The notes below the pieces were generated by a model. It had not been told where the DNA came from, searched no databases, and saw nothing but the letters and a program-made list of their open reading frames with translations. Below are positions 54,801 to 60,949 of a stretch of 64,000 bases of DNA, piece by piece. Where the stretch lies: NCBI GenBank assembly GCA_022706085.1, contig JAKJDF010000002.1, positions 196,372 to 260,371 on the forward strand, written 5' to 3'. The position numbers were made by a program, and so were the translations under genes. Numbering within the stretch: the first letter of the stretch is position 1; every line of letters starts with the position of its first letter. This DNA is from Candidatus Latescibacterota bacterium (lineage in GTDB: Bacteria; Latescibacterota; MWCZ01).

Positions 54801-55369
54801 CGTTTGCTTCGCTCTCCTGGGAGCGTGACGGTTCCGGCTGGGTGTTGCGCTCGAACACTGCCGGGATCGAAGCAGGTGAACTGACGTTGACACTGCCGGG
54901 AGACGCTCCGGTGACGGTCACAGGGGACAACGCACTAGCGTATCGTCAGGACGGCACGAGCGTTCAGATCGCGCTGGTGAATGCAGCGGCGAGCGGCATC
55001 CTGTTCCGTGTCGACGGCGTGAGTTCAGCCCCGACGATTTCCACCGCGTCGTTCAACGAAGGCAGCATGACGCTTGCGCCGATGCTCCCGACAGCGTTCG
55101 CGCTGGAGCAGAACGCGCCGAACCCGTTCAACCCGACGACGACAATTCGGTTTGCGTTGCCGGAGGCTTCTCAGGTGAACCTGGTGGTGTATGACCTGAA
55201 TGGCCGTGCGATAAGTACGCTGGCGGCGGGTGCATTCCAGCCGGGCAATCACTCGGTGGTGTGGGATGGTCTGGATGCGTCTGGTCGCGAGGTTGCGAGC
55301 GGAACGTATGTGTATCGTCTTACGACGGAGAAGGGCAGCTTCGTGAAGCGCATGACGCTGGCGAGGTAG
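51899..55369 (+). CDS. Exported WD40 / beta-helix / cohesin-like / dockerin-like protein, paralogue 1
   Basis: A 1156-residue protein. A signal peptide (LACLIGLVALPGLAAAQ) is followed by WD40-like repeats (about 30-325, with FSPDG and GHTNSITGI motifs); a parallel beta-helix region (about 340-700, repeated GGGI.V and N.A..GGGI coils); a cohesin-like beta-sandwich (about 750-885); a dockerin-like pair (GDVTMDATVSGADASAIL and ADVTGNGWVSSFDAALVL, about 892-930) with Ca2+-ligand spacing D-x-T/N; and a C-terminal FlgD-like/sorting domain (NAPNPFNPTTTIRFALPE to MTLAR). The start ATG 51899 follows GGGGG. It should be surface-attached or secreted by a sorting-domain pathway. The ligand and function are unknown. 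Confidence 0.85.
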   Translation: MRNTFVKLACLIGLVALPGLAAAQPMPDMSLRTLEHGTAYPVLGIAASPSGDTVATIWNDQLLFWNTADGASLATWYPMQGVQIRAVAWSPDGSQIAVGFPNGWVLLLDAFSGIQNKMLDGLETTVTSLAFSNDGGMIAGGDQMGNIYVWNALTGGGMTWRTMGAEVRSLAFSPDGVHLVAAGALAQIQVYLAASEATVRELGTAYAEQYTAVAFSPDGTQLVAGTMYGEIIKWDFATGTELFTVTFAHNGEPVRCLAIGPGDAGGLMIASGGDDYNLRLWDLATGAPGSDPGVLTGHTNSITGIALLGNWGGATSSADGTAKIWGEGGGQPGPTEVSGEIMSQTWTRDHSPYRIVGPVIIPPSETLNIDAGVEVQFTTNVPFIVAGGLNVNGAEMDSVVFHGFDSNWGGIRFQPAFVLPKPSATLSAPAAYLNGVIIEGASAYSEDNNTDNSGGGIYVGYGREVNVNNSVIRNNSAGYAGGGIYVQEGSLWLYQSKVTGNTAGAMGGGIAVAGGSAHLSESGVSGNNAADHGGGIALSGEASLQLWQTGIRNNGAGTEGGGISVYDGSSANLEQAYVTGNYTNGTGGGIVGAYSSVSAWRTVIAKNSGRGGGGAIAGQNLNVNLNFVTVADNLTASTGAAFLVDYSEISVNNSIVWGNDSEAPLNFGQNSYVSMRYSDIQEPSWASPADGVISTDPMFADAFNMVYSLTPGSPAINAADPELTDEDGTRADMGAFFFWQEGMQKRLVLPHVNAEPGSEVLFDIRATHPGLVSADLFFTFDSSVFSPAENFVRWNVFDGTPAAQPEVFWTISGDTVKISLATNTEYPAYLNDSPLMTLAFNVNPEADYGWYGLNWLQSVWKPETQEWVYTNLNEEMVYMEWGGIELQQSILWGDVTMDATVSGADASAILRHVVGLPNPTFDREVADVTGNGWVSSFDAALVLRKVLYPWFQFPVEGHQLVGKPAAGSFASLSWERDGSGWVLRSNTAGIEAGELTLTLPGDAPVTVTGDNALAYRQDGTSVQIALVNAAASGILFRVDGVSSAPTISTASFNEGSMTLAPMLPTAFALEQNAPNPFNPTTTIRFALPEASQVNLVVYDLNGRAISTLAAGAFQPGNHSVVWDGLDASGREVASGTYVYRLTTEKGSFVKRMTLAR
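54091..55369 (+). repeat. 1279-bp direct repeat, copy 1 (cohesin-like to sorting domain)
   Basis: Aligns without gaps to 59105-60383 (offset 5014). Bases 54334-54780 are identical to 59348-59794, including all synonymous sites. Confidence 0.9.
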
Positions 55370-55393
55370 TCTGGTTCTGCTGAGCACTCTCAC

Positions 55394-55429
55394 GCGGGGT
55401 GGGCGGCAACGCTCACCCCGCGTTGTTTT
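55394..55429 (+). terminator. Intrinsic terminator after WD40 paralogue 1
   Basis: A 12-bp stem GCGGGGTGGGCG / CGCTCACCCCGC (one G-U pair) with a GCAA (GNRA) tetraloop, then GTTGTTTT. The same hairpin follows paralogue 2 at 60409-60436. Confidence 0.8.
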
Positions 55430-55534
55430 CCCTGCCTGTTGTTGGAGGGGCCCGGGAAACGCGGTGCGTTCCAGTCGTCGCGCCCTCATGCTGGTTGTGA
55501 GGCAAGGCAGGCTCCCCGGCGAGGAGCGACTTTG

Positions 55535-55564
55535 TTCTGGATTCCCGCCTGCGCGGGAATGACG
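55535..55564 (+). repeat. ATTCCCGC...GCGGGAAT intergenic repeat, forward copy
   Basis: A 30-base element with an 8-bp stem (ATTCCCGC-CTGC-GCGGGAAT, 55541-55560). Its exact reverse complement is at 60700-60729, and a close variant at 60489-60518. The core resembles the dRS3-type ATTCCC-N8-GGGAAT repeats known from other bacteria. Confidence 0.8.
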
Positions 55565-55580
55565 ACCGTAGTCGGGGTAG

Positions 55581-55602
55581 GGCGGCTTGTCCTCAAGCCG
55601 CC
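55581..55602 (+). repeat. GGCGGCTTG hairpin repeat, copy 1
   Basis: A 9-bp perfect stem GGCGGCTTG / CAAGCCGCC with loop TCCT, preceded by GTCGGGGTAG. Confidence 0.75.
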
Positions 55603-55714
55603 GCCGTCTGCCGGTCGTCGAGTGGCGACTGCACGCCAGACGCTGTATCGAGACGCCGCCGTGTCACACCCCCACCCAAAACGTGCCACTTCGCACCTTG
55701 TGCGCCTCCGGTAG

Positions 55715-55736
55715 GGCGGCTTGTCCTCAAGCCGCC
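55715..55736 (+). repeat. GGCGGCTTG hairpin repeat, copy 2
   Basis: Same stem and TCCT loop as 55581-55602, preceded by GGTAG. Confidence 0.75.
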
Positions 55737-55768
55737 GCGTTTCCAACCCTGCAGTCCTTCTTCTCGAC

Positions 55769-55784
55769 CTTCGCGGCTTCGTGT
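55769..55784 (+). repeat. CTTCG octamer repeat pair
   Basis: CTTCGCGG CTTCGTGT, related to the arrays at 51585 and 60813. The reverse-complement motif (ACACGAAGACG) also occurs at about 55864. Confidence 0.5.
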
Positions 55785-56033
55785 GCCCCCCATTTGGTGG
55801 CCCTGAATCCTGCCGCGCGAAAGAACCCGGAACAAAATTGCAACTTCGTGCGGAAACCCCTTGACACGAAGACGCCTCCTTGCCTTCATGAGAAGGCGCG
55901 GGACTCACGGTGTTCCCCAAGCGGTGGTATATTTTCTGTGACGCACCGCGCCGGTTCACCCGGCGACGCGCAGGCAAAACCGGCGAAAACGAGCAATTGC
56001 GCCGCTTCGGCGGCCGAGAAAGAGAGAAAAACT

Positions 56034-59000
56034 ATGCGCAAAAGCCTTTTGAGTCTTGCATGCTCCATCGGCCTGCTCGCTCTGCCGATATCCGTGCGGG
56101 CCGAAATCGTCGACATGTCGCTCAAGACACTCACCGGTCACACCGGCGTGGTCAACACGGTTGCTGCCAGTTTCAACACGGTCGCGACCGGCAGCGCCGA
56201 CGGCACCATCAGGCTGTATGACACCTCCGGCGACACCCTGCGCCGCGTCATCAACGTTGGCGCCGGGGGAATCTACGCCATCGCATTCAGCCCGGATGGC
56301 TCGCTCTTGGCCGTCGGAACATCCAACGGTCTGGTGGCGACCTACGATGTTTCCACGGGTGAACGAGCCTACTCGTACGCAGTGGCAGACGGGTCAATCA
56401 ACAGCGTCGCGTTCAGCGTGGACGGCAGAATCGCCGCTGGGGGCGCGAACGGGCAGGTGTGGCTCTATAACGTGGCCACCGGCAGCCCGACCGGGCCTCT
56501 AAGTTTCGGTTCTTCCGTTCGTTCGGTGGCGTTCAGCGTGGACAACAACTACCTCGCCGTAGGTGGTATGAACGGCGGGAACATCAACATTTACCAGACG
56601 AGCAATGGAAGCTGGGTCAACACCTTCGAGGGGCACGGGGCGGACGTCCATTCCCTGGGCTTCAACCCCGTGGGAGACATGCTCGTTTCTGGTGGGGCGG
56701 ATGGCACGGTCCGGGTATGGGCATTTCCCTCCGGGACGCCGGTGACCACGATCCCCGTTGCACACGGCGGCCTAGCGGTGAACTGCGTCGCGCCTTTCGT
56801 TGATGAGTTCGGCTATCCGCTCATCCTGTCGGGCGGCGACGACATGAATCTGCGCGTGTTTGAGCTGCCAACCGGCAATCAGACCCAGGTGTTTACGGGA
56901 CATACCGCGGCGGTGAACAGCATCACGCTTATTCCGAATCAGAAGCGAGCCGTTTCGGGCAGTGCCGATATGACCGCCAAAATCTGGGGCGACAACGGCG
57001 GGCAGCCGCCCGCGGGAGACAAGTCCGTTGCTACGTTCCCGCATGACGCGCCGGTGCTTGGCGTGGCCAGCAGTCCGAGCGGAGACACCGCGGGGACCAT
57101 CGCCGGCGAGGTCCTCCGCCTCTGGGGAGAAGCGGGCAATCTCCTCACGGTGAACCCCGAGTTGGGGCAGTTGTCGGCAGTGGCCTGGAGCCCTGACGGT
57201 TCGAAAATCGCCGTAGGGGGCACCATGTATGTCCAGGCGCTTGATGCGGCGACCCTGGGGAATGCGCAGTGGTTCCAGGGGCTGAACTCGCCGGTGAAGG
57301 CCCTCGCGTACAGTCCTGACGGCAATTTCCTCGCAGCCGGCGACCAGAATGGCAATCTGTACGTGTGGCACACCGCGAATGGCGCAGTTCGTTGGCGCGC
57401 TGCGGAGTTGGGTGGCGCGGTGAATGCCGTGGCGTTCAGCCCCGACGGGGCGTTTGTCGTCGCGGGAGGCGCGTTCGGGAATTACGGGGCAAGGCTGTTT
57501 GACGCGGCAAACGGTGCGCCGGGAAATAACTTTTACGGCCACACCGGCCCGATCACGGGCCTTGCGTTTTCCTCATCCGGCGACAAACTCGTTTCATCGA
57601 GCGTGGATGGGTCCATCAGGAGCTGGTACTTCCCCACTGCCGAAGATGCGATCACGATCTCCGGAGCACACTCCGGCGCCGCCGTCAACTGCGTTGCGGT
57701 GAGGGAAGTGGAAGTCGGAATCAACATGATCGCCTCTGGCGGCGACGATAACATCCTCAAAATCTGGGACCTTGCGACCGGCCAGCAGGACATGGACGCC
57801 GGGGATCTCACCGGCCATACCGGGCCCGTGGTGAGCTTCGCATTCCTCGGCAACTGGGGCGGCGTCACCGGAAGCCTCGACGGCACCGCGAAAATCTGGG
57901 GGGGAGACGGTGGTCAACCCGGCCCGACCGAGGTGTCCGGCGAGATCATGTCCCAGACCTGGACGCGGGACCGCAGCCCGTACCGCATTGTCGGCCCGGT
58001 TCTGGTTCCGTTTGGCGAAACCCTCAACATTGACGCCGGCGTGGAAGTGCAGTTCACGACGAACGTGCCATTCATCGTCGCGGGCGGTTTGAATGTCAAC
58101 GGCGGTGTCATGGACAGCGTTATTTTCCACGGGTTTGATAGCAACTGGGGCGGAATAAGATTCGTTGGAATGCCTTTGAAGCCGTCGTACGAACCCACAG
58201 GGCAGCCGGCGTACCTCGCTAATATGATCATCGAGGGTGGGTACGCCAACGGAGAATCCCTGGCGGAAAAGTGCGGAGGCGGCATCTACGTCGGGCCCGG
58301 ACGGCAGGTAAACGTCTCCGGTTCCAGCATACGCAGTAACAGCGCGGCTCATTCGGGTGGAGGCATATTCGTCGACGGAGGAAACCTCTGGCTGTTCGAA
58401 ACCCGGGTGAAGAACAATTCCGCGGGCATCATGGGCGGTGGCATAGGCGCCTCCAACAACGCGTTCGTGGGCATCCACCAGTCGCCCGTGGTGGGAAACA
58501 ACGCGGGAATGTACGGCGGCGGCATCGCCGCGGCGCAGCATGTCATGGTGCAGACCTTCGGGGCAGCAGTGAACGGCAACCATGCCGGAATGCAGGGCGG
58601 CGGCATCGCGCTGTATGACTCCGTGAATTTGAGTATGGAGGTGAGCAACGTTCGGAAAAACACCTCATCCGGTGAGGGCGGTGGGATCTTCGCCAACGTG
58701 GCAGAGGTCCACACCTTCCGGACGGTCATCGCCGACAACAACGCTCAAGGAGTTGGCGGGGCCATACGCAGCGATTCAGCGTACGTGAATCTGCAGTATA
58801 CGACGATCGCCGGAAACAGCTCCATGACACGGGGTTCGGCACTCTCAACATTGTGGAGTTCGGTCCAGGTCTACAACAGCATCATCTGGGGCAACAGCGG
58901 ACCCTCTCCCGACTTCGACCTCGCCTCCACGGATGCGCAGATCACCTATTCCGACATTCAGGGGGGCTGGGCGGGTCAGGGCAACATCGCCGCCGACCCG

Positions 59001-60383
59001 ATGTTCGAGAACCCGGCCAACGGCGCATACAACCTGACGATGGGTTCGCCCTGCATCGATGCCGGCGACCCGGCGGCGGGATATGATCAGGACGGCACAC
59101 GGGTGGACATGGGTGCGGTCTTCTTCTGGCAGGAAGGCATGCAGAAGAGGCTGGTTCTGCCGCACGTGAATGCGCAACCTGGCAGCGAGGTTCTGGTGGA
59201 CATCAAGGCAACGCATCAGGGTCTGGTATCCACGGACCTGTTCTTCACGATCGACTCCAACGTGTTCACGCCGGCGGAGAACTTCATCCGGTGGCACGTG
59301 TTCGAGGGCACGCCGGCCGCGCAGCCAGAAGTCGTCTGGACCATTACCGGCGACACGGTGAAGATCAGCCTTGCCACGAACACGGAATACCCGGCCTACC
59401 TGAACGACAGCCCGCTCATGACGCTGGCGTTCAACGTGAACCCGGAAGCGGATTACGGCTGGTATGGCCTGAACTGGCTGCAGTCTGTCTGGAAGCCGGA
59501 GACGCAAGAGTGGGTGTATACGAATCTGAACGAAGAGATGGTGTACATGGAGTGGGGCGGCATCGAGCTTCAGCAGTCCATTCTGTGGGGTGACGTGACG
59601 ATGGACGCCACGGTTTCGGGTGCTGACGCCTCGGCCATCCTGCGGCATGTGGTTGGTCTGCCGAACCCGACGTTCGACCGTGAAGTCGCCGACGTCACCG
59701 GCAACGGCTGGGTGTCGTCCTTTGACGCGGCGCTCGTGCTGCGGAAGGTTCTCTACCCGTGGTTCCAGTTCCCGGTGGAGGGGCACCAGCTGGTCGGAAA
59801 GCCCGCAGCCGGTTCGTTTGCTTCGCTCTCCTGGGAACGTGACGGCTCCGGCTGGGTGTTGCGCTCGAACACTGCCGGGATCGAAGCAGGTGAACTGACG
59901 TTGACACTGCCGGGAGACACTCCGGTGACCATCACAGGGGACAACGCGCTAGCGTATCGTCAGGACGGCACGAGCGTGCAGATCGCGCTGGTGAATGCGG
60001 CGGCGAGCGGCATCCTGTTCCGTGTCGACGGCGTGACTTCAGCCCCGACGATTTCCACCGCGTCGTTCAACGAAGGCAGTATGACGCTGGCGCCGATGCT
60101 CCCGACAGCGTTCGCGCTGGATCAGAACGCGCCGAACCCGTTCAACCCGAGCACCACGATCCGGTTTGCGCTGCCAGAGGCGTCTCAGGTGAGCCTCGTG
60201 GTGTATGACCTGAACGGTCGCGCGATACGTACGCTGGCGACGGGTGCGTTCCAGCCGGGCAATCACTCGGTGGTGTGGGATGGTATGGATGCGAACGGTC
60301 GCGAGGTTGCGAGCGGAACGTATGTGTATCGTCTTACGACGGAGAAGGGCAGCTTCGTGAAGCGGATGACGCTGGCGAGGTAG
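56034..60383 (+). CDS. Exported WD40 (two arrays) / beta-helix / cohesin-like / dockerin-like protein, paralogue 2
   Basis: A 1449-residue paralogue of the preceding gene. A signal peptide (LACSIGLLALPISVRA) is followed by two WD40 arrays: about 30-320 (LKTLTGHTGVVNTVA ... DMTAKIWGDNGGQP) and about 330-620 (FPHDAPVLGVASSPSG ... GTAKIWGGDGGQP). Only the second corresponds to the single array of paralogue 1. Then come the beta-helix (about 640-1010), cohesin-like (about 1043-1180), dockerin-like pair (about 1184-1225) and the same C-terminal sorting domain (NAPNPFNPSTTIRFALPE to MTLAR). ATG 56034 follows AGAGAGAAAAACT. It likely acts with paralogue 1 at the cell surface; the ligand is unknown. 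Confidence 0.85.
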   Translation: MRKSLLSLACSIGLLALPISVRAEIVDMSLKTLTGHTGVVNTVAASFNTVATGSADGTIRLYDTSGDTLRRVINVGAGGIYAIAFSPDGSLLAVGTSNGLVATYDVSTGERAYSYAVADGSINSVAFSVDGRIAAGGANGQVWLYNVATGSPTGPLSFGSSVRSVAFSVDNNYLAVGGMNGGNINIYQTSNGSWVNTFEGHGADVHSLGFNPVGDMLVSGGADGTVRVWAFPSGTPVTTIPVAHGGLAVNCVAPFVDEFGYPLILSGGDDMNLRVFELPTGNQTQVFTGHTAAVNSITLIPNQKRAVSGSADMTAKIWGDNGGQPPAGDKSVATFPHDAPVLGVASSPSGDTAGTIAGEVLRLWGEAGNLLTVNPELGQLSAVAWSPDGSKIAVGGTMYVQALDAATLGNAQWFQGLNSPVKALAYSPDGNFLAAGDQNGNLYVWHTANGAVRWRAAELGGAVNAVAFSPDGAFVVAGGAFGNYGARLFDAANGAPGNNFYGHTGPITGLAFSSSGDKLVSSSVDGSIRSWYFPTAEDAITISGAHSGAAVNCVAVREVEVGINMIASGGDDNILKIWDLATGQQDMDAGDLTGHTGPVVSFAFLGNWGGVTGSLDGTAKIWGGDGGQPGPTEVSGEIMSQTWTRDRSPYRIVGPVLVPFGETLNIDAGVEVQFTTNVPFIVAGGLNVNGGVMDSVIFHGFDSNWGGIRFVGMPLKPSYEPTGQPAYLANMIIEGGYANGESLAEKCGGGIYVGPGRQVNVSGSSIRSNSAAHSGGGIFVDGGNLWLFETRVKNNSAGIMGGGIGASNNAFVGIHQSPVVGNNAGMYGGGIAAAQHVMVQTFGAAVNGNHAGMQGGGIALYDSVNLSMEVSNVRKNTSSGEGGGIFANVAEVHTFRTVIADNNAQGVGGAIRSDSAYVNLQYTTIAGNSSMTRGSALSTLWSSVQVYNSIIWGNSGPSPDFDLASTDAQITYSDIQGGWAGQGNIAADPMFENPANGAYNLTMGSPCIDAGDPAAGYDQDGTRVDMGAVFFWQEGMQKRLVLPHVNAQPGSEVLVDIKATHQGLVSTDLFFTIDSNVFTPAENFIRWHVFEGTPAAQPEVVWTITGDTVKISLATNTEYPAYLNDSPLMTLAFNVNPEADYGWYGLNWLQSVWKPETQEWVYTNLNEEMVYMEWGGIELQQSILWGDVTMDATVSGADASAILRHVVGLPNPTFDREVADVTGNGWVSSFDAALVLRKVLYPWFQFPVEGHQLVGKPAAGSFASLSWERDGSGWVLRSNTAGIEAGELTLTLPGDTPVTITGDNALAYRQDGTSVQIALVNAAASGILFRVDGVTSAPTISTASFNEGSMTLAPMLPTAFALDQNAPNPFNPSTTIRFALPEASQVSLVVYDLNGRAIRTLATGAFQPGNHSVVWDGMDANGREVASGTYVYRLTTEKGSFVKRMTLAR
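59105..60383 (+). repeat. 1279-bp direct repeat, copy 2
   Basis: Partner of 54091-55369. Bases 59348-59794 are fully identical to 54334-54780; the rest of the repeat differs at scattered positions with no insertion or deletion. Confidence 0.9.
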
Positions 60384-60408
60384 TCTGAATCCATCACAAC
60401 ATCCTCAC

Positions 60409-60436
60409 GCGGGGTGGGCGGCAACGCTCACCCCGC
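60409..60436 (+). terminator. Hairpin terminator after WD40 paralogue 2
   Basis: Identical 12-bp stem and GCAA loop to the hairpin at 55394. Here the following sequence (TGTCTGTTTCC) is less T-rich. Confidence 0.6.
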
Positions 60437-60460
60437 TGTCTGTTTCCGCAGTCGGGGTAG

Positions 60461-60482
60461 GGCGGTCTGTCCTCAGACCGCC
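60461..60482 (+). repeat. GGCGGTCTG hairpin repeat, copy 3 with compensatory changes
   Basis: Stem GGCGGTCTG / CAGACCGCC, loop TCCT, preceded by GTCGGGGTAG. Relative to copies 1 and 2, both arms change together so that pairing is kept. Confidence 0.75.
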
Positions 60483-60488
60483 GCGCGG

Positions 60489-60518
60489 CTCTGGATTCCC
60501 GCCTTCGCGGGAATGACG
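60489..60518 (+). repeat. ATTCCCGC...GCGGGAAT repeat, variant copy
   Basis: The dyad ATTCCCGC-CTTC-GCGGGAAT (60495-60514) has the same flanks (CTGG, GACG) as 55535-55564. Confidence 0.7.
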
Positions 60519-60699
60519 GCCTTGGGCCGCGTATGTCAGAGGTGGACAAAGGATTGGGCTGCCCGAGAGGCAGCAGGGCATTTTCGCCGGCCCTTTTCCG
60601 GTTTTGGCATGGGCAGGCATTCCTGCTGCTCAGCGAGCGGCCTGTCTGCCCGTGTTTGCGCCGGAAGAAGGGCAGGCAGCCTGTCCCGTCACCAGAAAC

Positions 60700-60729
60700 C
60701 GTCATTCCCGCGCAGGCGGGAATCCAGAA
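60700..60729 (-). repeat. ATTCCCGC...GCGGGAAT repeat, inverted copy
   Basis: Exact reverse complement of 55535-55564 over 30 bases. Confidence 0.8.
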
Positions 60730-60812
60730 CATTTCGGCAACGATTTTTGCCGCACATCAGTCACCCCCGTAATCCTCCGGCCCTCTTCGCGCACCCCTTT
60801 TTTCCATTATCC

Positions 60813-60844
60813 CTTCGCGTCTTCGTGCCTTCGTGTCTTCGTGT
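60813..60844 (+). repeat. CTTCGTG octamer array, 4 units
   Basis: CTTCGCGT, CTTCGTGC, CTTCGTGT, CTTCGTGT in tandem, upstream of the beta-mannosidase gene. Confidence 0.65.
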
Positions 60845-60949
60845 GCGCCCTATTTTGCTCCTCCCCCCGGCTACTGGTTTGCCCTCACGCCGTTCTGTTC
60901 GGTAACTTGCTAATCGTTCGCGCACGTTTCCTCCACGAGGGCCCTGCCA

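Larger units (their letters stand above)
55370..56033. other. Intergenic region between WD40 paralogues, rich in hairpin repeats
   Basis: No gene is supported in these 664 bases. It holds a terminator (55394-55429), an ATTCCCGC dyad (55535-55564), two GGCGGCTTG hairpins (55581-55602, 55715-55736) and an octamer pair (55769-55784). A TATATT at 55928-55933 could be a -10 for paralogue 2, preceded by no clear -35. Confidence 0.55.
60384..60949. other. Intergenic region after WD40 paralogue 2, rich in repeats
   Basis: No gene is supported in these 566 bases. It holds a terminator (60409-60436), a variant GGCGGTCTG hairpin (60461-60482), two ATTCCCGC dyads (60495-60514, 60704-60723) and a four-unit octamer array (60813-60844). 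Several GGGCAGGCA-type segments lie around 60610-60690. Confidence 0.55.

Noticed and set aside
55394-55740. Possible CRISPR array from repeated hairpins between the WD40 genes
   Set aside because: The repeats are of different families, spaced irregularly, and there are no uniform spacers or cas genes.
51345-60949. Insertion sequence or transposon carrying the WD40 genes
   Set aside because: No transposase or integrase frame is present and no target-site duplication is evident; only short dispersed repeats bracket paralogue 2, which is reported as a finding.
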